Assembly: GCA_026014615.1 (NCBI GenBank)
Contig: JAOZHZ010000006.1
Coordinates: 1-64,000, forward strand
DNA from: Candidatus Bathyarchaeota archaeon
Lineage (GTDB): Archaea > Thermoproteota > Bathyarchaeia > Bathyarchaeales > Bathycorpusculaceae
Direction of reading: 5' to 3'
DNA length: 64,000 nt
The notes beneath the pieces were generated by a model. The model worked only from the letters and a program-made list of their open reading frames with translations. It did not search any database and was not told the DNA's origin. Made by a program: the position numbers and the translations under genes. Shown in pieces: positions 52,364-61,840 of this stretch; position 1 is the first letter of the stretch, and each line of letters opens with the position of its first letter.

Positions 52364-54738
52364 GCCTCTACAAGCAGGTAGACACTTCGTTTAACCTGCA
52401 CCAAATCAGTATAGAGTCCGCTACGGACCCGCAACTTTTGGAAATCAGTAGCGAACAAGGCTTAGGCTTAAGCCTGGACGAAATGAAGCAAGTCCAAGCA
52501 TACTTCAAGGCGCGGGGGCGGAACCCAACCGATGTGGAACTTCAGACAATCGGGCAGACATGGAGTGAACACTGTTATCACAAGACCTTCAAAGGCACAA
52601 TTCATGTCGAAGGAGGAAAAGATGTCGAGAGCCTATTCAAAACCTACATAGCCAAAGCCACCAAGCAAATTGCGCCGAAATGGTGCGTGAGTGTTTTTGA
52701 GGATAACGCGGGCATAGTCAGTTTCGATAAAGGTTATGGAATTGCGGCGAAGGTGGAAACGCACAATCATCCGTCGGCGGTGGAGCCTTTTGGTGGCGCA
52801 GCTACTGGCGTGGGCGGGGTTCTTCGTGATGTTTTGGGTGTGTGGGCTGACCCGATTGCGTGTACGGATGTTTTGGGTTTTGGGCCCTTAGCTTACGATT
52901 ACAACAAGTTGCCTGTGGGCGTGAAGCATCCCAAGTACGTTTACCTGGGTGTCACAGCGGGTATAGGCGTGTACGGCAACAACATGGGCATCCCCACCGT
53001 TAACGGCGCCATATACTTCGACGACTCCTACACAGGTAATGTGGTGGTTTTCTGTGGATGCATCGGACTTCTGCCGCTTAAGAAATACAAGAAAGAAGCC
53101 AAGGCGGGACACGTGCTTATTGTAGTTGGTGGCAAAACGGGACGCGACGGCATCCACGGCGTAACCTTTGCCTCCGCGGAACTCACCGAGAAATCTGAAG
53201 AAGTCAGCCGCCCAGCAGTGCAAATCGCCGACCCCATCGAGGAAGAAAAAGTCAAGCGCGCCATGATTGAAATTCGCGACGGTGAACTTGCTTCAGCAAC
53301 GACGGATTTGGGCGGCGGTGGTATGTCATCTTCTGTAGGCGAAACGGCTGAACGCTACGGTTGCGGCGTAATTGTGGATTTAGAGAAAGTTCCGCTTAAG
53401 TATGAAGGGTTGGCTCCGTGGGAAATCTATGTTTCTGAATCACAGGAACGCATGCTAATAGTGGTTCCACCTGAGAACCTGCAGAAAGCGCTGGATGTCT
53501 TCGAGAAAGAAGATGTTGAAGCAACAGCTATAGGTACACTCACAGCCGAAAAACGGCTAATTCTCCGCTACGACGGCAAGACCGTGGCGGATTTGGATAT
53601 GCAGTTTTTGTTCCAGCCGCTCAAAAGCGTAAAAACCGCAAAGTTCGAAAAACCCAAACTCAACGAACCCACGTTTCCTGAACCCAAAAACCTAACAGAA
53701 ACCTTGTTGCAGGTGCTTTCTGCTCCGAACATCGCAAGCAAAGAAAGCGTCGTGCGCAGCTATGATCATGAAGTCAAAGGGAACACCGCCCTAAAGCCTC
53801 TGCACGGGGAATACAGCGGACCAAACGACGCCGCAATTATCAAGCCGCTGGATAACTCGTGGAAGGGCATCGCCATAAGTTGCGGTATGAACCCTAATTA
53901 CGGCAAAATCGATGCTTATCGCATGGCAGCCTCCGCCATCGACGAAGCAGTAAGGAACAACGTGGCGGTCGGAGGAAGAAGAATTGCTTTGTTGGACAAC
54001 TTCGTGTGGGGCAATCCCGAAAAGCCTGAACGTTTGGGTTCGCTTGTGCGGGCATGTGAAGCCTGCTACGACGTGGCGACTGCGTTTAGGACGCCGTTTA
54101 TTTCGGGCAAGGACAGCTTCTACAACGAGTCTCCCATGGGTCCAATCACGCCAACGCTTCTTATAACCGCTGTCGGCGTGGTTCCCGACATCCGTTCAGC
54201 AGTGTCCATGAACCTCAAAGCTCCTGATAACCTGCTCTACATAGTGGGTAAGACTTACGCGGAGTTGGGTGGTTCCGAATATTACAAACTCCACGGGTAC
54301 CTCGGCAAATCTGTACCCAAAGTCCACGCCACTCAAGCCCGAAAAACCTACTACGCCATGACCAAAGCCATCAGCGAAGGCGCAGTTGAAGCAGTTCATG
54401 ACCTTTCTGAGGGCGGTTTGGCGGTGGTTGCGGCGGAGATGGCGTTGGCAAGCGACTTAGGGTTGGAACTGGACCTGAGGAAGGTTCCTTCGGATGAGAT
54501 TACTCGGGCTGATTTCTTGCTTTTTTCGGAGTCCAACAGCAGATTCCTCGTTGAAGTCACGGAAAAGGATAAGGCAAGATTTGAAGAGTTGATGAAGGGC
54601 AAGGCTTACGCCAGAATAGGCAAAGTTACCAAGAAGCCGAAGATGAAATTCATCGGACTTAACAGTTCTGCTGTTGTTGATGCGCCAGTGGCGGATTTGC
54701 GTGCGGCGTGGAAGCGAACCCTGAGCAAGGAGGCATAA
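52360..54738 (+). CDS. purL: FGAM synthase subunit PurL (small type)
   Basis: 792 aa. ATP-dependent amidation of FGAR to FGAM with ammonia from PurQ. Two PurM-like halves; markers include GQTWSEHCYHKTFKGTIHVE, VETHNHPSAVEPFGGAATGV, TDLGGGGMSSSVGETAERYG and the C-terminal VHDLSEGGLAVVAAEMALAS. Length slightly above the usual 720-750, due to small insertions. Overlaps purS by 4 nt and is followed by purQ after 2 nt. Confidence 0.96.
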   Translation: MSLYKQVDTSFNLHQISIESATDPQLLEISSEQGLGLSLDEMKQVQAYFKARGRNPTDVELQTIGQTWSEHCYHKTFKGTIHVEGGKDVESLFKTYIAKATKQIAPKWCVSVFEDNAGIVSFDKGYGIAAKVETHNHPSAVEPFGGAATGVGGVLRDVLGVWADPIACTDVLGFGPLAYDYNKLPVGVKHPKYVYLGVTAGIGVYGNNMGIPTVNGAIYFDDSYTGNVVVFCGCIGLLPLKKYKKEAKAGHVLIVVGGKTGRDGIHGVTFASAELTEKSEEVSRPAVQIADPIEEEKVKRAMIEIRDGELASATTDLGGGGMSSSVGETAERYGCGVIVDLEKVPLKYEGLAPWEIYVSESQERMLIVVPPENLQKALDVFEKEDVEATAIGTLTAEKRLILRYDGKTVADLDMQFLFQPLKSVKTAKFEKPKLNEPTFPEPKNLTETLLQVLSAPNIASKESVVRSYDHEVKGNTALKPLHGEYSGPNDAAIIKPLDNSWKGIAISCGMNPNYGKIDAYRMAASAIDEAVRNNVAVGGRRIALLDNFVWGNPEKPERLGSLVRACEACYDVATAFRTPFISGKDSFYNESPMGPITPTLLITAVGVVPDIRSAVSMNLKAPDNLLYIVGKTYAELGGSEYYKLHGYLGKSVPKVHATQARKTYYAMTKAISEGAVEAVHDLSEGGLAVVAAEMALASDLGLELDLRKVPSDEITRADFLLFSESNSRFLVEVTEKDKARFEELMKGKAYARIGKVTKKPKMKFIGLNSSAVVDAPVADLRAAWKRTLSKEA

Positions 54739-54740
54739 AA

Positions 54741-55559
54741 TTGGAAAAACAGGATATCCGTGTTTTGGTTATGCGTGTAGGCGGAACTAACTGCGATGCC
54801 GAAACCCAACGCGCTCTCCAAGAACTAGGAGTGTATACGGAGACTCGACACCTAAGTGAAGTTATCAAACGGCGTAACTTAATGGATTATCATGCTCTTG
54901 TTTTTCCGGGCGGCTTTAGCTACGGTGACTATGTGCGTTCAGGCACCATTTTTGCGAGGATGCTTTCGGCTAAACTGGGCAAAGAACTCCGTGCATTCAT
55001 AAACTCGAACCGCCCGATTCTGGGCATATGCAACGGGTTCCAAATTTTGGTTGAAGAGGGTTTGTTGCCGGGCTTTGAAGGCGTCAGCGCCTATCCCGAA
55101 GCGTCGTTGGCACACAATATCCCCCAGGGTTTTAAGTGCGAATGGGTCCACCTCAAAAACGAAAACCAAGGCAAATGCATATTCACAAGCGAAATCCCTG
55201 AAGGAAAAGTTCTGCGCATGCCCATCGCGCATGGTGAAGGCAGATTCCTGTTGCCCAAGGAAAAAGAAGCGCAGCTTCTGGAGAAGCTCGTCGATGAGGA
55301 TATGGTGGTTCTGCGGTACTGCAGCAAGAACGGCAAAGCAGCAAACGGCGAATACCCCGCCAACCCCAACGGCAGCTTCCACGACATCGCAGGGATCTGT
55401 AACCGTGAAGGCACAATCTTTGGGTTAATGCCTCATCCTGAACGTGCGTTTTACTGGTGGCAGCAACCCGACTGGACCAACCAACAAGCCATGCCGCAGT
55501 ACGGCGACGGCAAACTCATCTTCGAAAGCCTAATCGACCACTTAACCAAGAAGCTCTAA
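54741..55559 (+). CDS. purQ: FGAM synthase glutaminase subunit PurQ
   Basis: 272 aa. Class I glutamine amidotransferase: nucleophile Cys in ILGICNGFQILVEEGLLPG, and the His/Glu pair in GLMPHPERAFYW; VLVMRVGGTNCDAETQRALQ is the N-terminal signature. TTG 54741 behind AAGGAGG is the real start; the frame extends into purL from ATG 54708. The 3' end overlaps the convergent pfkB gene by 18 nt. Confidence 0.95.
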   Translation: MEKQDIRVLVMRVGGTNCDAETQRALQELGVYTETRHLSEVIKRRNLMDYHALVFPGGFSYGDYVRSGTIFARMLSAKLGKELRAFINSNRPILGICNGFQILVEEGLLPGFEGVSAYPEASLAHNIPQGFKCEWVHLKNENQGKCIFTSEIPEGKVLRMPIAHGEGRFLLPKEKEAQLLEKLVDEDMVVLRYCSKNGKAANGEYPANPNGSFHDIAGICNREGTIFGLMPHPERAFYWWQQPDWTNQQAMPQYGDGKLIFESLIDHLTKKL

Positions 55560-56456
55560 ATCTTCGGCGTAGGGCAAACCTGCGCGCGCCCCCATTTTCA
55601 TGACACATCGGGAAGCCACAAAATTACCTAATCTGCCACATTCCCGAAGGCTTTTGTCTTTTAGTAAGCCGTAGAGGAAGCCTGCGTTGAATGCGTCTCC
55701 TGCGCCTGTCGTGTCAACCACGGGAACTTTGAATGCGTCTATTGTGTGTTCTTCGTAGCCGTTTGTGACGTAGCAGCCTTTACTGCCGAGCTTTACGGCA
55801 ACAACCTCAACGCCTTTACTTATCAGAAAAGCAGCCCCTTTTGTGTAGTCCTTCTGGTTTGTGATGAGTTGCAGTTCGATACTGTTTGGCATCACTATGT
55901 TTGCTCTTTCAATTATTGGCGCCAGGTGCCCGTAGCCTCTGCGGGCGTACAATGCTCCTGGGTCGAAGCTTACTTTTAGGCATCGTGGAAGAGTTTCTAG
56001 TAGGTCTGTTTGTGTTTGGAAGCTTTTTTCGCCCACAAAAGAGCTTAAATGCAGAAAATTCGCTTCAGAAACATACTCTACGCAGATTTCTTTGGCAGTT
56101 ATGGAGTCGTTTACTCCTGAGTGAATGTAAAGTGCCCTTTGCCCCTGCTCATCCACAAACCCCATGACCACGCCGCTTCCACCAGTCTTGTCGCGGATAA
56201 TACCCGATGCGTCTACGCCTTCTTGGCGGAAACTTTCAAGCAGCAACTCGCCGTCCGCATCAATGCCCGCTTTCCCAATGAAACCCACTTTGCATCCCAG
56301 CCGCGCTAACCCAACGGTGGTGTTGGCTGCTGAGCCCCCGCAGCTTTCTTCGTAGGATTTGATGAAGCTTTCTTCCTCAGCGTGGGCTATGTGGTTTACT
56401 TTGAAGAGTTTATCAACGTTGAGTGCTCCAAAACCAACCACGTCAAAGTCCATCAC
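55542..56456 (-). CDS. PfkB/ribokinase-family sugar or nucleoside kinase
   Basis: 304 aa. PfkB signatures: GGSAANTTVGLARLGCKVGF near residue 37 and the catalytic DTTGAGDAFNAGFLYG near 247 with the base Asp. Substrate not identifiable; in a purine operon a nucleoside such as adenosine or inosine is an attractive guess. GTG at 56456 overlaps the ftr stop (GTGA), so it is translationally coupled. Confidence 0.85.
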   Translation of the reverse strand: MMDFDVVGFGALNVDKLFKVNHIAHAEEESFIKSYEESCGGSAANTTVGLARLGCKVGFIGKAGIDADGELLLESFRQEGVDASGIIRDKTGGSGVVMGFVDEQGQRALYIHSGVNDSITAKEICVEYVSEANFLHLSSFVGEKSFQTQTDLLETLPRCLKVSFDPGALYARRGYGHLAPIIERANIVMPNSIELQLITNQKDYTKGAAFLISKGVEVVAVKLGSKGCYVTNGYEEHTIDAFKVPVVDTTGAGDAFNAGFLYGLLKDKSLRECGRLGNFVASRCVMKMGARAGLPYAEDLELLG

Positions 56457-57376
56457 GAAATCAACTCACATAGGTTAATCGGGTACTTGCCCAGTTTCCC
56501 TCCGTAGTTACCTGCCGAAATCTTTACCACGCCGTCGACTTGGCGTGCAGCTTTGATTCCTGCTTTCATGGCGTTCTTGACTGCGTCCATGGATACGCCG
56601 TTGATAACGATTTCGGGGATGTAGTTTACGCCGTCGGGAACCTTCGAAACGTTACCCAGCTTCTGCTTCAGCGAAGGACAGTACAGGTGGTTCGTGGTGG
56701 ACCCAATCAGCGGGAAATGTGTTTCAGGCTTTGAGCCCGCAGAACAAACATCAAACGGCGTCACCACGCCCTGCAGGTTGTGGATGGCTTCTAAGGCTTT
56801 TTCCCCTGCCTTGTTCATGGCGTGCTTTGTTTTGCACATTATCCAAAAGTTCCCGCCCGTCACGCCGACCGCATAGCCGATGTGCCGCTCGATTACAAAG
56901 TCGGGAACCATAAGCGGAACAACGATAACTTTTCTGCCGTAACGTTTTTCGATGTATTCGTAGCCGTCACCGCAGTGCCCCACCCGCTCCATCATGTCCA
57001 GCTTGCCCTCAGCTTTGGGTAGCCAGTCGAAAACTGCCGTGAATGGCTTAACCAAAATGTCTTGGCGGATTCGGTAGCTAAGTTCTGTTTCAAACTTTTT
57101 GAGGGATTCAGCAAACGGTTTGTTGGGGTTTATCTCTGCCCAAAACTGCAGGATGGCGCCGATGCGTTTGTCGGGGGTTTCTTTCTTGTTGAGATACCGC
57201 TCAATGCCGCCTTCGACTCTGCCGATTACCACGCTTGGGGTTGATGTTGCGTCTTCCGCAGCGGCGCGAACTGTCCGTTCATCGTCGGCTGTGACGGCTA
57301 TTCGGCAGAAAATGCCCTCAAACGCTTCCGCAAACGTGTCCTCAACGGGCGCCAAGGTTCTATCCGAGTTTCCCAA
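56453..57376 (-). CDS. ftr: Formylmethanofuran:tetrahydromethanopterin formyltransferase (Ftr) family protein
   Basis: 307 aa. Transfers formyl between methanofuran and H4MPT in the archaeal C1 pathway. Recognised from VEDTFAEAFEGIFCRIAVTA at the N-terminus, GYAVGVTGGNFWIMC in the middle and VVKISAGNYGGKLGKYPINL at the C-terminus. TTG start 57376, overlapping the HAD gene by 17 nt, behind GAGGCGAA. Being inside a purF-purD operon it could supply formyl groups to purine synthesis, or even have become a purine transformylase; that is inference. No other methanogenesis genes lie in the window. Confidence 0.88.
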   Translation of the reverse strand: MGNSDRTLAPVEDTFAEAFEGIFCRIAVTADDERTVRAAAEDATSTPSVVIGRVEGGIERYLNKKETPDKRIGAILQFWAEINPNKPFAESLKKFETELSYRIRQDILVKPFTAVFDWLPKAEGKLDMMERVGHCGDGYEYIEKRYGRKVIVVPLMVPDFVIERHIGYAVGVTGGNFWIMCKTKHAMNKAGEKALEAIHNLQGVVTPFDVCSAGSKPETHFPLIGSTTNHLYCPSLKQKLGNVSKVPDGVNYIPEIVINGVSMDAVKNAMKAGIKAARQVDGVVKISAGNYGGKLGKYPINLCELIS

Positions 57377-58448
57377 CTGCTTCGCCTCTAACCTGCTTCC
57401 TAAACTGACTGCTCTCTTTGCTTAATGATTCCATATTCGCATCTGTTACTATTTGAACCTTGGGCAAAGCTTCGGAGTATAACTCGAACAGGCGATTGAG
57501 AACTGCTGGGTTTACAGGACTATTTTTTAGTGTTTCTGGGTTCCAGTTTTCAAGCATCTTCAAAGCCGCGGCTTTTTCGTGATTGAGAAAAACGTCGGCA
57601 ATTACAGCGGTTACCACATTGTTTTCCGACAGAACCGACACTTCAGCGTTCTTCACAGCGTAATTGTTACCGTTAAAAGACACCGTTAATCCGCCATTGT
57701 CGCGCACTAACTTAAATGCTTGCACATCTGTTATGCTGTCACCGACATACATGACGCTGGACAGGGGCAACTGCCGTTTTTTGGTTAAGTCGCGGATGGC
57801 GTCTGCTTTCTGTTCCCCGCCCACGGCTGTAACCTCAGAGAATATTTTACCAACTCTCATACGCGGAATTTCGCTCCAGAAAATCTCGTCAAGCCGCCCG
57901 ATGGTTTCTTGGTCTTTAGGCGAGAAGTCTTCAAGAGCGTTTGCCTCTGCTGGGATGGCGGGAACCTGCATGGCGGCTATCTCTTTTGCTATCGCTTTCA
58001 GCTTTGCCGTCTCTTCCTCGGGCAAAGCGTATTTGTCCATTGAAAGCCGCGTGCAGTACGTGTTTTCAAACGGGAACTCCAAGCACTCGCACAGTGCCCG
58101 AAGGTAATGCTCATAGCTGGTACTGACGATAAATGCGTCAGCCAAGCCCCTGATGTACTTGAGGGTTTCTTTGCTGCCTGCAATCAAAAAGAGGTTCTGG
58201 GCGGAGAACTCCTGCATTTGCCCGTCGGTCACGTCGTATGCTTTCAGGAACGGCAAAATCAGCTTCAACGTGTCGCCCGCATTATAACCTTGTCTCTTGA
58301 AGACATCGGCGAGAACGTCGTCGTATCGGCTGATGACTGTGAAGAGCTTGTCACCGTCGAGCACGAAGTGGGCTGTTAACTCGTAGGCGTTGTCGTTTTT
58401 GGATAGGGGTCCTTCGCAGTCCGACACGAAAACGCGCTTCAACGTCAC
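57360..58448 (-). CDS. HAD-superfamily protein (archaeal COG4030-like)
   Basis: About 362 aa. HAD motifs: VFVSDCEGPLSKNDNAYEL (D-x-E where classical phosphatases have DxD), SSVMYVGDSITDVQAFKLV (motif IV) and a Lys at the KADAIRDLTKK region (motif III). A helical cap lies between. Resembles an archaeal HAD group annotated near energy-converting hydrogenase/C1 genes in methanogens; function unknown. GTG 58448 overlaps the purD stop by 4 nt; TTG 58442 is an alternative. Confidence 0.75.
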   Translation of the reverse strand: MTLKRVFVSDCEGPLSKNDNAYELTAHFVLDGDKLFTVISRYDDVLADVFKRQGYNAGDTLKLILPFLKAYDVTDGQMQEFSAQNLFLIAGSKETLKYIRGLADAFIVSTSYEHYLRALCECLEFPFENTYCTRLSMDKYALPEEETAKLKAIAKEIAAMQVPAIPAEANALEDFSPKDQETIGRLDEIFWSEIPRMRVGKIFSEVTAVGGEQKADAIRDLTKKRQLPLSSVMYVGDSITDVQAFKLVRDNGGLTVSFNGNNYAVKNAEVSVLSENNVVTAVIADVFLNHEKAAALKMLENWNPETLKNSPVNPAVLNRLFELYSEALPKVQIVTDANMESLSKESSQFRKQVRGEAVGKLG

Positions 58449-59854
58449 GCCCTCAGCTGCCGCATGTGCTGTATGCTTTTCTGGATGCCTTGCGCTGAAG
58501 CAATGTCGGAACGGTTCCACAATGCACCGCCCTTAATCGCGTCTATGCCTTCTAAACTGACGGTGCGTGCTTCTTCGATGGAGTCGCCCACGCCCAAGAC
58601 GCCGACAACCCGAGATTTAAGCGCATAAGTTTTACCATCTCGCAATTCTATGGAGCCGGGGTAAACGCGGATGCGGTCGCCAAACTTTGCTGAAAGCGCG
58701 TACGCTGCAGAAAGGTCTACAGGCGTGTCCATCTCTGGACTGTTCACTTTTCTGGGATAAACTTGTGCGTAGCCGCCGTAGCTGGGCGGAACCTTGTAAG
58801 TCAAAACCGTTGCCACCTTCTTAACTTCGACGTGGCTCAAGCTGCCCTCAAGCATTCCGTAACAGACATCCACAAAGTCATCCTTCAAAACGGGCAAGAT
58901 GTTAATGATTTCGGGGTCTCCTGGGCGGCTGTTGTTTTCGAGGATTTTGGGTCCGCCGCGGGTGTGCATGAACGCCAAGTATAGCGGTACGCCTCTGACG
59001 GCGGAGGGGGCTGGCATTTTAGCGGTCCAGTGTTGAAAGATTTTTTGGGCGATGGCGAGTTCGTTTTCGCGGTCTGCAGCTGTCATGAAAGGCAGGTGGT
59101 CCTCAACGTCTTTGTAGCTTCCCATGCCGCCTGTGTTGGGTCCTTTGTCGTCGTCAAAGGCGCGTTTATGGTCCCGCGTGGAGGGTAGAACGGCGAGGTG
59201 TTTGCCGTCGCAGAACGCCATGAAACTGGACTCTTCTCCATCGATCTTCTCCTCAATGAGGACGGTGCCGTACTGGAAGTTAGACATGAAATGCTCAAAC
59301 AACTGCTCCCGCGTGTTGAAGTGGTCACCCCAGACCCCCACACCCTTGCCCGCAGTCGGTCGGTCAGGTTTAACAACCGCTTGATTATCAAGCTCGTCTA
59401 ACCATCTGTAAACTGCCTGCTTCACCTCTGGAGTGCCTGCGTAGTCTTTGGGGCTAAAAACTTTGAAGCGCGGGTTTGCTTCAGGCGCGATTTCATCAAA
59501 AAGCAAGCGTTGCTGAACCTTGCTTACTTCGATGGCGTATTCCTGTTTGGGGCAGATGACGGGGATGCCTGTTTGTTTCTCGATTTGGTCGCGTGCGCCT
59601 TCGATTATGGGTTTTTCTGGTCCCACGATGGCAAAGTCAATGTTTGGTTTGTTTGCTTCTGCGAATTGGCAGATGGCTTCCACATTCAAGTCGGGAATAA
59701 CCACGTGTTTGGCGGCTTTTTCGACGTTAAAGGGGTTACGCTGCTTGTCTGCAACGTATAATTTGACTTTGTAGTTTGGGCTTCGGCTTAACGCGTCCAC
59801 CATGGCGGCTTCTCTGGCACCATACGAAACAACTAGTACACCTATCTTTTCCAT
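58445..59854 (-). CDS. purD: Phosphoribosylamine-glycine ligase (GAR synthetase)
   Basis: 469 aa. ATP-grasp enzyme joining phosphoribosylamine and glycine. N-terminal GVLVVSYGAREAAMVDALSR, ATP-grasp segment AVVKPDRPTAGKGVGVWGDH, RDHKRAFDDDKGPNTGGMGS Y, and the metal-binding NNSRPGDPEIINILP. Slightly longer than the usual 420-430 residues. No PurM or PurN fusion. Confidence 0.95.
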   Translation of the reverse strand: MEKIGVLVVSYGAREAAMVDALSRSPNYKVKLYVADKQRNPFNVEKAAKHVVIPDLNVEAICQFAEANKPNIDFAIVGPEKPIIEGARDQIEKQTGIPVICPKQEYAIEVSKVQQRLLFDEIAPEANPRFKVFSPKDYAGTPEVKQAVYRWLDELDNQAVVKPDRPTAGKGVGVWGDHFNTREQLFEHFMSNFQYGTVLIEEKIDGEESSFMAFCDGKHLAVLPSTRDHKRAFDDDKGPNTGGMGSYKDVEDHLPFMTAADRENELAIAQKIFQHWTAKMPAPSAVRGVPLYLAFMHTRGGPKILENNSRPGDPEIINILPVLKDDFVDVCYGMLEGSLSHVEVKKVATVLTYKVPPSYGGYAQVYPRKVNSPEMDTPVDLSAAYALSAKFGDRIRVYPGSIELRDGKTYALKSRVVGVLGVGDSIEEARTVSLEGIDAIKGGALWNRSDIASAQGIQKSIQHMRQLRA

Positions 59855-59917
59855 CAGGACACACCGTTTGGTTAGAGAATTAACGTGTGGGCTTAAATTG
59901 TTTTACGCACTGCACGT

Positions 59918-61447
59918 TTAGGTTCCGTTGTCTTCCTCATAGATGCGCCCTTTCTCGACGTATCCGTGCAGGACCTTCTGTTTCATTTCATTTGCCACCT
60001 TCTGAGCCAAAGGTGTGGGGTACTTTCCTGTGATGCATCCTAAACAGAGCTCGTCCTTAGTGCAGCCTGTTGCCTTAACCAGACCGTCGATGGACTGGTA
60101 GCATACAGCGTCGGCGCCTATGATTTTGGCGATTTCTTCATCACTATGCTTAGAACCAATAAGCTGTCCGTACGTGGACATGTCGATGCCGTAGAAGCAT
60201 GGTCCGATGATGCGGGGGAACGTAACGAACATGTACACTTTTTTGGCTCCTGCCCTGCGCAGCTTTTCTATGACGATTTTGGTGGTGTCTCCGCGTACGA
60301 TGCTGTCTTCGGTTATGATAACGCTTTTCCCTGCGACTTTGTTGTCGAGTATGTTGACTTTGCGGTCTATTGTTGAGTAGCGTTCGCTGTTTAACAGAAT
60401 AAAGGCGCGTTCGGTGACGTAGCGGTGGCGTCGGCTGGCGCGTTCCCAACGGAGCCCCGAAGCCTCATGAACGCCCATGGCGGGGTCATCGCCCGTTTCA
60501 GGCACCGACAGAACGATGTCAGCGTCTTTGGCGATTTCAGGAAACTCTTTCACGATGTTTCTTCCGAAGGCCTCGCGGATTTCGTAGACGTATTTGCCGT
60601 CAAAACGTGAGTCGGGTCTTGCGAAGTAGGCAAATTCAAAAGCGCAAAACGCTTTTCGCGGTTTTTCGATGAGTCGTTGCCGTTTAAATCCGTCTTTGAT
60701 TATGGTGACGAGTTCGCCGGGTTCAAGTTCAAAGTCTCGTTGGAAGCCGTTTATGTCTAAACTGACGGTTTCGGAGGAAAAAACAAAGGTTTTTGCGTCT
60801 GGGCTGTGTCCCGCGCAGAGGGGTTTTATGCCATGGGGGTCTTTGAAGGCGAAGAGTTCGCCGTTGCCTGTTATGCCGATTACTGAGAAGGCGCCGTCTA
60901 AGCTTAGCATGGTGGTTTTGACTGCTGAGGCGAAGTCTTTGCCGCTTTTCAGTTCAATCAGCAATTTGCTGCAGACAAGGTCTGAGTCGCAGGTGTATTT
61001 GAAGTCTGGGAATTGTTGGAGGGCTTCTTGAAGTAGCTGCTGGGTGTTGACGATGTTTCCGTTGAAGGAAACCGCGATTTTCATGCCGTCTGCTTCCGCG
61101 GTCATGGGTTGTGTGCCTTGCACGATGGATGCGTCGTCGCATTTGCCTGAGGTGGTGTAGCGGACGTTGGCTATGCCTATGGGTCCGGGTAGTTTTTTGA
61201 ACCAGTCTTGGATGGCGCTGGGTTTAAGTTTCGGAACCAAGTCCAGGTTTTTGTAGCTGTAGAATGTTCCTTCGTTGTAGGTCATGAACCCGTGGCTTTG
61301 GTGACCTCGATGGTTTTGAGCTCTCAGCCCCCAATACATGTATGAGAAGACGGGTTGATTGTCAAAGTTTATTGCGCCAAAGACACCGCAGCCTATACAA
61401 ATTCCCCTTTTTTTTAGTACAACATTGCCATAAGTGAAAACGGACAC
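59918..61447 (-). CDS. purF: Amidophosphoribosyltransferase
   Basis: 509 aa. First committed purine step: PRPP and glutamine to phosphoribosylamine. A short propeptide (about 20 aa from GTG 61447) precedes the Ntn nucleophile Cys in IGCGVFGAINFD; glutaminase markers include GIANVRYTTSGKCDDASIVQ and the PRPP loop SVIITEDSIVRGDTTKIVIE. The C-terminal CTKDELCLGCITGKYP Cys cluster suggests the iron-sulfur-containing type. Head of purF-purD-HAD-ftr-pfkB. Confidence 0.95.
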   Translation of the reverse strand: MSVFTYGNVVLKKRGICIGCGVFGAINFDNQPVFSYMYWGLRAQNHRGHQSHGFMTYNEGTFYSYKNLDLVPKLKPSAIQDWFKKLPGPIGIANVRYTTSGKCDDASIVQGTQPMTAEADGMKIAVSFNGNIVNTQQLLQEALQQFPDFKYTCDSDLVCSKLLIELKSGKDFASAVKTTMLSLDGAFSVIGITGNGELFAFKDPHGIKPLCAGHSPDAKTFVFSSETVSLDINGFQRDFELEPGELVTIIKDGFKRQRLIEKPRKAFCAFEFAYFARPDSRFDGKYVYEIREAFGRNIVKEFPEIAKDADIVLSVPETGDDPAMGVHEASGLRWERASRRHRYVTERAFILLNSERYSTIDRKVNILDNKVAGKSVIITEDSIVRGDTTKIVIEKLRRAGAKKVYMFVTFPRIIGPCFYGIDMSTYGQLIGSKHSDEEIAKIIGADAVCYQSIDGLVKATGCTKDELCLGCITGKYPTPLAQKVANEMKQKVLHGYVEKGRIYEEDNGT

Positions 61448-61691
61448 TTATGAGCCTTTAGTACATTTTAAGGTAAAAACAATGGTTACAACTTGTCTGC
61501 TCAAGTTATTTCTGTTTTTTGATGCCGCGGGACTGCTACGCACAGCGGTGGTCAAAGGTTTACGGTAGACGGGTTTTGAGTTCTGTTTTGTTTTGGTTAT
61601 GTTGGGTTGGCAACTTCAGGGGGTAGACCAATTAATGCATCGTTTTCTGGGTTCAGGTTCAAAGATGGTTTTCTGCAGTTTGCTTTCTTTT

Positions 61692-61828
61692 CTACCCTCC
61701 CCCGGTTTTCTGTGGGGCTTGTTTTGAGTTGCTTTTTTGATTTTGCGTCTGATTTGGGCTTAAGTCGCGGCTAGGAAAGGCGGAAAAAGGCTAGAAATGG
61801 CGGGGAAAGGTTGAAAAAGGCAATTGGT
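61692..61828 (+). repeat. Dispersed intergenic element, copy B, with 10-nt periodic A-tract array
   Basis: From CTACCCTCCCCC through GCTTTTTTGATTTTGCGTC to six consecutive decamers starting at 61769 (GGCTAGGAAA, GGCGGAAAAA, GGCTAGAAAT, GGCGGGGAAA, GGTTGAAAAA, GGCAATTGGT). Homologous to copy A on the opposite strand at 22773-22927. It occupies the 393-bp gap between the purF start and the 3' end of a beta-helix gene; nothing else was recognised in that gap. Confidence 0.7.
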
Positions 61829-61840
61829 TTTCATGACAGT

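Noticed and set aside
54708-54740. ATG 54708 as the purQ start
   Set aside because: It lies inside purL and has no ribosome site, while TTG 54741 directly follows AAGGAGG and matches the family N-terminus.
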